Both the position numbers and the translations under genes were made by a program. Below, in pieces: positions 49,431-56,642 of a stretch of DNA of 64,000 nucleotides. The stretch lies in contig NC_019978.1 in the NCBI RefSeq assembly GCF_000328625.1, forward strand, positions 2,480,001 to 2,544,000, given 5' to 3'. Each line of letters starts with the position of its first letter. Within the stretch, counting starts at the first letter, position 1. Source of the stretch: Halobacteroides halobius DSM 5150. Lineage in GTDB: Bacteria > Bacillota > Halanaerobiia > Halobacteroidales > Halobacteroidaceae. The notes under the pieces are model-generated. The model had not been told where the DNA came from and ran no database searches. It saw only the letters and a program-made list of their open reading frames with translations.

Positions 49431-50418
49431 ATGAAACCCTCGGATCTACCCAGGCTAACAAAATATCTGATAATAGATTGCCAATTACTAAAGTAGTAGC
49501 AAGCATCATAAGGAAAGAACAAGCTAAATAAGTATCCTGGCTAACTAAAGCATCATAAAACATTGGTCCAGTAGTTGGTAAGTTTAATACAATACTACTC
49601 ACCATAGCTCCTTGAATTAAAAATGGTAAAGACATTCCTAGATACATAACTATTGGTTGAATTGCATTTCGTAAAGCATGCTTAAAAATAACAAAATTCT
49701 TTCTTAAACCCTTAGCACGAGCCACCATAACATAATGTTCATTTAAAGCATCTAATAAATTAGTTCGCATCACACGCATATTTCTAGCTGTACCAGCAGT
49801 TCCTACTACAATTATAGGAATCCAAATATGCTTTAAAAAGTCTATAAACTTGGCCCAACTCCAAGGAGCCATTACATACTTAGGAGAGAATAAACCTCCC
49901 ACATGGGCCCCTAATTTCACACTAACAAAATACATCAACACTAAAGCAAAAAAGAAATTAGGAATTGAAAGACCTAAAAAGGCTAAAACTGTGAAAATAG
50001 AATCTAAAACTCCATATTTATAGATAGCAGAAAAAATTCCAATTAAAACCCCAATAACTACTGAAAATAAATGAGCCCCTAAAGCAATTAATATCGTCAT
50101 CCCTAACCGACTCCAAATTACCTCTGAAACTGGTTTTTTATAGTTAAATGAATAACCAAAATCACCATCAGTTAAAATTGCCTTAACCCAATTGAAATAG
50201 CGAATTAAAAGAGGTTGGTCAAGACCATATCTTTCTTCCATTTGCTTAATTATTCTTTGTGCTTCATCTCTTGATAATCCAGCTCGAGACATTAATCTAC
50301 TTTTAGCAGTAGTCAAAAAACTCCCTGGCGGAAGAGTAATAATTATAAAAGAAACAAAACTTATTATTAACAATAATGGTATTGCATACATCGTACGTCT
50401 TACAATATAGCTTAGCAA
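49423..50418 (-). CDS. Opp-type ABC permease (OppB-like)
   Basis: Inner-membrane permease of 331 residues with six or seven membrane segments, starting YIVRRTMYAIPLLLIISF. The coupling loop HYVMVARAKGLRKNFVIFKHALRN (given here at about 229-252) and the region ALVSQDTYLACSFLMM are typical. Follows the binding-protein gene after 55 bases. Confidence 0.92.
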   Translation of the reverse strand: MLSYIVRRTMYAIPLLLIISFVSFIIITLPPGSFLTTAKSRLMSRAGLSRDEAQRIIKQMEERYGLDQPLLIRYFNWVKAILTDGDFGYSFNYKKPVSEVIWSRLGMTILIALGAHLFSVVIGVLIGIFSAIYKYGVLDSIFTVLAFLGLSIPNFFFALVLMYFVSVKLGAHVGGLFSPKYVMAPWSWAKFIDFLKHIWIPIIVVGTAGTARNMRVMRTNLLDALNEHYVMVARAKGLRKNFVIFKHALRNAIQPIVMYLGMSLPFLIQGAMVSSIVLNLPTTGPMFYDALVSQDTYLACSFLMMLATTLVIGNLLSDILLAWVDPRVSYE

Positions 50419-50473
50419 TTTTATACCCCCTTATTTTAAATTTAATGGGAGGGGGCTCCCCCCCACCTTTTAT

Positions 50474-52564
50474 TTAATAATCACTAGGTGTAATAATATT
50501 ATCTTCATACAGCTCTTCTTTTTGTTTTTCTTTTGGTGTCCAAATAATCTCTAGAGGGAAGTTGGACATAGTCCAATCATACTGATAAACAGGAGTATCT
50601 GGAGCTATATTCTTAAGTCTACTATTAATTCCTATTCCACGTCTAACTTGAATTAAAGGAATAGTATATAAATTTTTAGTATATAGCTTTTGAATCTCTC
50701 GGTATAAGCTCATCTTTTGCTCTACATCATTAGTTACCTTAGCCTGTGCTAATAATTTTTTCATCTTTGCTTCAAATGGTAATAAATCACGTTTACCACC
50801 ATTTCCAGCCGAATGCCAATATGGTGTGCTTTTAGTTACTAGACCTATATAATCAGGATGAAGAGCTGGAGTAAATCTATAATCTTCTCTACCTACATTT
50901 ATCTCATAATCATTGGCGTTAGTTTTAGAATTAGATAAGGTAGCTTTTAATGGCTTAGGATTGAAGTCAATTCCTACTTTTCTATACATTGGAACTAATG
51001 CTTGTGTTATATCAATAGTTGCACTCTGGTCAGCATCAATTAATGCCTCAATAATTAAATCTTGCCCAGCTAATAAACTATTCTGTGGCCAATTAACAAT
51101 ACCATTATCATCAGTATCTTTAAATCCTAATTCTGCTAATAACTCTTTAGCTTTTGTTACATTATACTTATAAGCAGTGACATCTTCTTTCTTGTAATAG
51201 GCTGACCCTTGAGTATAGGCTCCATACCAGGGCTTAACAAACTTTTGACTTGGAAATAAAGCATTAGCTATTCCGGCTCGATTAGTAGCATAAGATAGTG
51301 CTTTTCTAAACTTCAACTTTCTAAATAAATTACGCAATGCTTTATCTCTCTTAGTAGAATTATTCTTGTATAAAGATAAGTTGAAATTTAGATGATAAGC
51401 TGAATCAAAAGGACCAAAATTAATATCTATATAATCTTTTTGATTAGCTGCTTGTTTAATAGTTGCAAAAGCACTTGGGTTTTCTATATTTGTTCTATCA
51501 CCAGAACCATTAATCAAATTAAGTGTCCGAGTTTTTCCGCTATTGGCTTCTGTAAACCATACTTCATTAAGATAAGGTAGTTGATTACCTTCCTCATCTA
51601 CTTGCCAGAAATAGGGATTTCTTGTTAAAACCAACATTTGACCTGGTTTATACTTTGTTGGCACATAAGGACCCAGAGTTGCTACTGGTAAATCCTGAGG
51701 TGCTTTAGCATTAAGAAACTCTTGATAAGTTATATCCTCATTAAATGCTGGATGCAAAGATTTATAGACATGTTTAGGGGCTATAGCAAATCTGGGTTCA
51801 GCCATCTCAAAGAGAGCCTGTTGAGGTCTAGAAACCCCAAAATGCCACTTAATAGTATAATCATTTACCTTTTCTATCTTAGTAACCTCTCCTCCATAAG
51901 TCCATGTACCTTTACTAGCTAAACTAGGAACTCTTTCATCTAGAATAAAATGTCGGTAAGTAAAAATAATATCATCAGCAGTAAATGGTTGGCCATCTGA
52001 CCATTTAGCACCTTTGATCAAGTTCATTGTTAAAGTTTTTCCATCTGCTGACCACTTCCAATCAGTTGCTACACGAGGAAGTACCTTTGGCTTCTCTAAC
52101 ATCCACATTGGCCCTAAATCTACTAATCCTGTTTGAACTATCTGATTAATTCCAAAATAACCTTGGATCTGACCTGCAGCCCAATTCCAACCTTCAACTG
52201 GTACTGCAAAAGTGTCTCGCCAAACACCTCCATACTCTCCAATACCATTAGCCATCATTGTTCTTTGAACCACACGAGGATTGCTAGGTAGTCTCTTGTC
52301 AACAGAAGGTAATTTACCCGCTTCTACTAATTCTTCAAGTTGTGGAGCTTGATTATAATCTGCTAAAGACTTATAGACCCATATCTCACTTGGAGCAAGT
52401 CTAGAACCAAGTTTTTTAGCTTTCTTAGTAACTACTTTTTCTTTAACTTTCTTCTTTTCTTGTTCTTCATCATCGCCAAAGATCCACCAAGCACCAGCAG
52501 TCATTGATAAAGAGAAGACTAATACTAAAGCTAAAACTGTCACCAAACTTTTTTTCTTAAACAA
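50474..52564 (-). CDS. Opp-type substrate-binding protein
   Basis: A 696-residue exported binding protein of the SBP family 5 (cluster C). The signal peptide (about 1-24, VLALVLVFSLSMTAGA) is followed by WWIFGDDEEQEKKK and a lysine-rich linker (about 25-55), with no lipobox. The SBP5 domain shows WKWSADGKTLTMNLIKGAKW, FTADDIIFTYRHFI and a C-terminal LYREIQKLYTKNLYTIPL. It is long for the family. Context with two alpha-galactosidases favours galactosides over peptides as the ligand. Confidence 0.9.
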   Translation of the reverse strand: MFKKKSLVTVLALVLVFSLSMTAGAWWIFGDDEEQEKKKVKEKVVTKKAKKLGSRLAPSEIWVYKSLADYNQAPQLEELVEAGKLPSVDKRLPSNPRVVQRTMMANGIGEYGGVWRDTFAVPVEGWNWAAGQIQGYFGINQIVQTGLVDLGPMWMLEKPKVLPRVATDWKWSADGKTLTMNLIKGAKWSDGQPFTADDIIFTYRHFILDERVPSLASKGTWTYGGEVTKIEKVNDYTIKWHFGVSRPQQALFEMAEPRFAIAPKHVYKSLHPAFNEDITYQEFLNAKAPQDLPVATLGPYVPTKYKPGQMLVLTRNPYFWQVDEEGNQLPYLNEVWFTEANSGKTRTLNLINGSGDRTNIENPSAFATIKQAANQKDYIDINFGPFDSAYHLNFNLSLYKNNSTKRDKALRNLFRKLKFRKALSYATNRAGIANALFPSQKFVKPWYGAYTQGSAYYKKEDVTAYKYNVTKAKELLAELGFKDTDDNGIVNWPQNSLLAGQDLIIEALIDADQSATIDITQALVPMYRKVGIDFNPKPLKATLSNSKTNANDYEINVGREDYRFTPALHPDYIGLVTKSTPYWHSAGNGGKRDLLPFEAKMKKLLAQAKVTNDVEQKMSLYREIQKLYTKNLYTIPLIQVRRGIGINSRLKNIAPDTPVYQYDWTMSNFPLEIIWTPKEKQKEELYEDNIITPSDY

Positions 52565-52639
52565 TTTAATTCCTCCTTTTTATTTAAATAAGTTAAAGCC
52601 ACTTATAAAATTAATACTTTTTTGAATAATCTAAAACAA

Positions 52640-53935
52640 CTAATTGAATTCTGGTAACCAATCACCATGAGCTACAATTAAATCATCACATAAAGAGATA
52701 ATTTCATCTATTGATAACTCAGCAGAAGTATGAGGATCTAACATAGCAGCCTGATAGATATAATCCTTCTTCTTAGTTAAGGCAGCTTCAATTGTCAAAA
52801 GATCAACATTAATATTAGTTCTATTTAAAGCAGCTAACTGTAGTGGTAATTCTCCTACATGGCAAGGTGTTACACCACTTTTATCAACTAAACATGGCAC
52901 TTCAACCACAGCCTCATTAGGTAAGTTAGTAATTAAATCTGTATTTAATACATTCCCACCAATTTTATAAGGCTCTCCTGTCTCCATTGCTTCTATAATA
53001 TAAGAGGCATATTCGTGACTACGCTGATGTTCTAAGTCCTCATTATTAACTAGTTCATCTCTCATTTCTTCCCACTCTTGAATTTGTTTTTCACAACGAC
53101 GTGGGTATTCATCTAAGGGAATATTAAACTTATCAATTAATTCTGGATACTGACTCTTAATAAAATAAGGTAAATATTCTGCATTATGTTCGCTAGATTC
53201 AGTTACATAATAACCGAAACGTTTCATCATTTCATAACGTACCAAATCATCATGTGAATCCTCTCTACTAAATGCTTTTTCTTTGATTTTTGGATATAAA
53301 TTTTTCCCATCTCTTGTAACTTCTAACAACCAAGACATATGATTAATCCCCGCTACTTTCCATTGTACACCTTCTGGACTCATTCCTAACGGCTCTAACA
53401 GTTCTGATACACACTTTTGAACACTGTGACATAAACCTACCGTCTTTATATTAGTAGCTTTTAACATAGCACCAGTTAACATAGACATTGGATTAGTATA
53501 ATTTAAAAACCAAGCATCTGGACATACTTCTTCCATATCTTTAGCAAAGTCAAGTAAGATAGGAATAGTTCTTAATGCTCTAAAGATACCGCCAATTCCT
53601 AAAGTATCTCCAATTGTCTGACGTAAGCCATACTTGTTAGGAATTTCAAAATCAGTTACTGTGCAAGGTTTATAACCGCCTACCTGAATTGCATTTACTA
53701 CATAATCTGCATCTCTTAAAGCCTCCTTTCGATCATTATAAGCAACAATCTTTGCATCTCCGTCATAATTTTGGTTAAGATTATTAAGCATCATTTCAGA
53801 ATCTTTTAATCTTTGCTGGTCGATATCATATAAAGCAATCTGAGAATCTTTCAGTGCTGGCGTCAATAGACAATCTCCTAGTACATTCTTAGCAAAAACA
53901 GTACTACCTGCTCCCATAAATGTGATTTTTGGCAT
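52640..53935 (-). CDS. melA: GH4 alpha-galactosidase (MelA family)
   Basis: NAD- and Mn-dependent glycosidase working by oxidation/elimination, unlike the GH36 enzyme. It is 431 residues from ATG at 53935, preceded by AAGGAGG; an upstream start would add 24 unlikely residues. Motifs are PKITFMGAGSTVFAKN (NAD site), IGDTLGIGGIFRALRTIP, the FLNYTNPMSM segment, and the metal Cys/His in GLCHSVQKC (about 170-178), the CHSVQ form associated with MelA-type alpha-galactosidases. First gene of the galactoside operon. Confidence 0.9.
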   Translation of the reverse strand: MPKITFMGAGSTVFAKNVLGDCLLTPALKDSQIALYDIDQQRLKDSEMMLNNLNQNYDGDAKIVAYNDRKEALRDADYVVNAIQVGGYKPCTVTDFEIPNKYGLRQTIGDTLGIGGIFRALRTIPILLDFAKDMEEVCPDAWFLNYTNPMSMLTGAMLKATNIKTVGLCHSVQKCVSELLEPLGMSPEGVQWKVAGINHMSWLLEVTRDGKNLYPKIKEKAFSREDSHDDLVRYEMMKRFGYYVTESSEHNAEYLPYFIKSQYPELIDKFNIPLDEYPRRCEKQIQEWEEMRDELVNNEDLEHQRSHEYASYIIEAMETGEPYKIGGNVLNTDLITNLPNEAVVEVPCLVDKSGVTPCHVGELPLQLAALNRTNINVDLLTIEAALTKKKDYIYQAAMLDPHTSAELSIDEIISLCDDLIVAHGDWLPEFN

Positions 53936-53970
53936 TGTAAACCTCCTTATAATCATCACTTCATGACTTT

Positions 53971-54027
53971 TAATAAAAAATACCCACCTCAAACACCTAG
54001 TGATCATAGGTATTAAAAATGGGTATT
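53971..54027 (-). terminator. Leader terminator upstream of melA
   Basis: A two-stage hairpin: outer AATACCCA/TGGGTATT (53979-54027), inner AACACCTA/TAGGTATT, followed on the minus strand by TTTTTTATT. It lies about 44 bases upstream of the melA start with no gene between it and the IS, so it is either a premature terminator in the operon leader or a boundary element against upstream transcription. Confidence 0.75.
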
Positions 54028-54109
54028 ATCAGCTTATAGACTTATCCCAAACTTATTTAATTAATCTTATTAAGTAGTCAAAAAATAATCTAACAGATCA
54101 TGAAGCATT

Positions 54110-54119
54110 TTATTATCTT
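54110..54119. repeat. Left target-site duplication of the IS element
   Basis: TTATTATCTT, identical to 55609-55618 immediately flanking the other end. A 10-bp duplication is in the normal range for IS4-family insertion. Confidence 0.8.
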
Positions 54120-54164
54120 ATAGAGTTTCCCCAAAATTATAATACCAGCAAGCCAACATTGCTA

Positions 54165-55433
54165 TTATAGCAATAGTTTAGACAACATTAATTGTTGTGA
54201 TTGTTGGTATTTGATATTTTTATTAATAAAACTTTGGATACCTGTTCGGGTTTTCTTGAAAATATTATAAATTCCAGTAGCTATTGCATAATAATCAAAT
54301 TCGGGGATATCATAAATTCTTTCAGATAATTTAGTTATCCACATATTTAATTTAGTTTTATTTCGCTTTTCTGACAGCATAGCAATAAAACCAATTAAAA
54401 TACTAAGTAGCAAATCCATAGTTCTAATACTATTTAAAGATCTGACTCTAATATTTTCTAAATTGAATTGTTGTTTTTTAAATCGAAAGTATTCTTCTAC
54501 TTTCCATCTTTTTAAGTATGCTTCAAATATAGTTTTAGTAAGTTTTTTTGATTCAGGAGCTAAATTACTAATTAATATCATAGGGGTTAGCCCAAGCCCT
54601 TTTACTATAACCATAGTTAAATCTTTATCTGGCATAGCAGGAAGTTTTATTTCAGCATAACTATACTTTGCTTTTTGGGGATTATTGTTTTTATCTTTAA
54701 AATTAGCAACATATTTACCTTTGTAAAACTTTGCTACATCTAATATATTCATTGTTTGCCCTTTATAAATAACATTTCTAGTTTTTTTAGCTCTAATAAC
54801 AAAATTACATTCATCATTGTTTTTTGTAAAATATTTATAAAAACGATTATTATCGTACCAACGATCTAAGGCATAAATACCTTGATTCCCAAAGTGTGAT
54901 TTAACAAAATCAAGACCTTTGATAGTCTCTATATTCTGACTTTTGAATCCTTTTTCTTTAGTAGAATAAACCCGAGAATATACAGAAAGCGGCATCTCAT
55001 GTTCTTCTGTTAATGCTGCAATTTCAAAAGTATCATAACCATCGTTAATTTTCCCAGTGCTTCCATCACGAACTTGGTCTAATGCTTCTAATTTTTTGCT
55101 TGCAGGTTTAACTATATCAGATTTATCACAACAAAAAATTGTGTTTTCGTTAATGCATGTTTTAACTGAATTAATATAATTATTCATAACTGTTGATCTT
55201 TGATCAAAATTTTTACAATTGCGAGATAAACGATCAATTACTTTTTTTAATGTTATATCTTCTTTTAAAGCTCTAGAAATTTCACTTAATAATATAGATT
55301 GACTTTCTAATAGACCATATAATATTTGAAAAATGAATTTAGATTTTGGTTTTGATAAATTTTTAGTGATTTTATCTGAAAAAGTTGATAATTTTCGTTT
55401 CAATTGATAGATAAGTTTGGTATAATTAATCAT
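54165..55433 (-). CDS. IS4-family DDE transposase
   Basis: A 422-residue transposase. DDE residues can be placed in IFCCDKSDIVKP, YALDRWYDNNRF, and the YREK box EAYLKRWKVEEYFRFKKQQF (Tyr-x2-Arg-x3-Glu-x6-Lys). No frameshift or stop is present, so it is probably functional. Its start overlaps a hairpin that should block its translation on read-through mRNA. The gene runs toward melA, with a terminator-like leader in between. Confidence 0.94.
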   Translation of the reverse strand: MINYTKLIYQLKRKLSTFSDKITKNLSKPKSKFIFQILYGLLESQSILLSEISRALKEDITLKKVIDRLSRNCKNFDQRSTVMNNYINSVKTCINENTIFCCDKSDIVKPASKKLEALDQVRDGSTGKINDGYDTFEIAALTEEHEMPLSVYSRVYSTKEKGFKSQNIETIKGLDFVKSHFGNQGIYALDRWYDNNRFYKYFTKNNDECNFVIRAKKTRNVIYKGQTMNILDVAKFYKGKYVANFKDKNNNPQKAKYSYAEIKLPAMPDKDLTMVIVKGLGLTPMILISNLAPESKKLTKTIFEAYLKRWKVEEYFRFKKQQFNLENIRVRSLNSIRTMDLLLSILIGFIAMLSEKRNKTKLNMWITKLSERIYDIPEFDYYAIATGIYNIFKKTRTGIQSFINKNIKYQQSQQLMLSKLLL

Positions 55434-55502
55434 GGTGAAATGACCTCCTATTTGGTTTTGGTTGCCAAACTAATTATACCAAATTTAGGAGTTCATTTCA
55501 CC
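55434..55502 (-). promoter_or_regulatory. Transposase promoter and translation-blocking hairpin
   Basis: Arms 55434-55456 and 55478-55502 pair over about 23 bases with one mismatch and a two-base bulge; loop 21 bases. The right arm in the minus-strand RNA contains the AGGAGG of the transposase. A promoter (GTGAAA at 55496-55501, 17-bp spacer, TATAAT at 55473-55478) lies in the other arm, with transcription expected to begin near 55466, in the loop. On the plus strand the hairpin is followed by TTTTTTTATTTT and could terminate. Confidence 0.78.
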
Positions 55503-55608
55503 TTTTTTTATTTTAGAGCAGTTACTATCTGTTTTACCAAAAGTTATCCACAATTTTATTATCAATAAGTTCTAATTTATTATTTTTGAAAAAATGGGGA
55601 AACTCTAC

Positions 55609-55618
55609 TTATTATCTT
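55609..55618. repeat. Right target-site duplication of the IS element
   Basis: TTATTATCTT directly after the right inverted repeat, matching 54110-54119. Confidence 0.8.
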
Positions 55619-55621
55619 GTA

Positions 55622-55650
55622 TTGATATTATACTCTCTTTTTAGTATAAT
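55622..55650 (+). promoter_or_regulatory. Promoter of the AraC-type regulator
   Basis: TTGATA (55622-55627), 17-bp spacer, perfect TATAAT (55645-55650) on the plus strand. It begins four bases from the IS target duplication, so insertion left the core promoter intact but removed its upstream DNA. Confidence 0.75.
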
Positions 55651-55670
55651 GTAAATGCAGTTATGTAGCT

Positions 55671-55717
55671 CAAATATGTTTGAATGTTAAATTCTTTCCG
55701 ACATTTAAACATATTTG
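55671..55717. repeat. Inverted repeat in the AraC-gene leader
   Basis: 17-bp arms CAAATATGTTTGAATGT (55671-55687) and ACATTTAAACATATTTG (55701-55717), one mismatch, 13-base spacer. It is downstream of the promoter and could be an operator for the regulator or an RNA hairpin 30 bases before the start codon. Confidence 0.7.
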
Positions 55718-55748
55718 ATTGTGAAATAAAAAACTAAGGAGGTATTAT

Positions 55749-56591
55749 ATGTCAAGGAAAATGCAATTTCATAATATTAATAATCAATTTAATCATACTG
55801 ATTTAAAAGTCCATCAGTGTGGCTTTGAAGACTGTAATCCTAAGCATTCTTGGGGCCCTGGAGTTAGAGATTACTTTTTAATTCATTATGTTTTCGCAGG
55901 GCAAGGTACCTTTAAAAAAGAAAATAAAGAATACAAAATAAAAGATAAACAAGCATTTTTAATATGTCCTAATGTTGTCTCTTCTTATCAAGCCGATACA
56001 GATAATCCTTGGACTTATGCTTGGGTTGGTTTTAATGGATTAAAAGCAGAAACATACTTAGATTTAGCAAGTTTTAATCAAGAGAATCCTGTTTTACCAA
56101 GAGTGGAAGATGATTCAATTATAGAAATTTTTAATAAATTAAATGATATTGAGAAATTAAACCAAAATAAAGAAATAAAATTATTAGGGCTCCTTTATCT
56201 TCTTATATCTAGATTAATTGAAACAAATGGTAGTCACCTATCCTATCATAACAATCTAAATAACCAAAAAGAAGGATATATAAAAAGAGCTATAAGTTTC
56301 ATAGAAAATAATTATCACAGAAAAATAACTGTTAGTGAACTTGCAAATTACGTGGGTATAGATAGAAGCTATCTGTGGTCCATCTTTAAGAAAAAGGTTA
56401 GTACTTCTCCACAACAATTTATCATTCATTTTAAAATAAATAAAGCTCGTGAACTAATGAAAAAATCTAATATATCTATTAGGGAAGTAGCTCAATCAGT
56501 AGGCTACAAAGACCCTCTGGCTTTTTCTAAAATATTTAAAAAGAAAGAGGGAATCTCTCCAGCAGAATTTAAAAAGCATTTTCAAAAATAA
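55749..56591 (+). CDS. AraC-family transcriptional regulator
   Basis: A 280-residue regulator: N-terminal cupin-type AraC sensor (about 20-150, with GPGVRDYFLIHYVFAGQGTF), C-terminal double HTH (about 180-278, KITVSELANYVGIDRSYLWS and SIREVAQSVGYKDPLAFSKIF). It is divergent from melA-opp and convergent with the sugar-acid operon; MsmR/RafR-like AraC regulators control galactoside operons, so galactoside control is favoured. The plus-strand start has AAGGAGG. Confidence 0.92.
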   Translation: MSRKMQFHNINNQFNHTDLKVHQCGFEDCNPKHSWGPGVRDYFLIHYVFAGQGTFKKENKEYKIKDKQAFLICPNVVSSYQADTDNPWTYAWVGFNGLKAETYLDLASFNQENPVLPRVEDDSIIEIFNKLNDIEKLNQNKEIKLLGLLYLLISRLIETNGSHLSYHNNLNNQKEGYIKRAISFIENNYHRKITVSELANYVGIDRSYLWSIFKKKVSTSPQQFIIHFKINKARELMKKSNISIREVAQSVGYKDPLAFSKIFKKKEGISPAEFKKHFQK

Positions 56592-56592
56592 T

Positions 56593-56614
56593 AGGGCAGG
56601 AATATTCCTGCCCT
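56593..56614. terminator. Bidirectional terminator between araC-type gene and sugar-acid operon
   Basis: Perfect 22-bp palindrome, arms AGGGCAGGAAT and ATTCCTGCCCT, between convergent genes. On the minus strand the stem is followed by ATTATTTTTG. Confidence 0.8.
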
Positions 56615-56642
56615 GAAAAACTATTGCTTGAATTAATTTTTA

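Larger units (their letters stand above)
54120..55608 (-). mobile_element. IS4-family insertion sequence, complete, 1489 bases
   Basis: Bounded by imperfect inverted repeats (left ATAGAGTTTCCCCA, right complement GTAGAGTTTCCCCA; 13 bases identical) and 10-bp target duplications. It encodes one full-length transposase on the minus strand. It sits in the divergent region between the AraC regulator and the galactoside operon, and looks intact and recent because the duplication is perfect. Confidence 0.9.

Noticed and set aside
54159-54175. ATTGCTATTATAGCAAT palindrome at the end of the transposase gene
   Set aside because: It has only short AT-rich arms and overlaps the stop codon; too weak to call a terminator or site with confidence.
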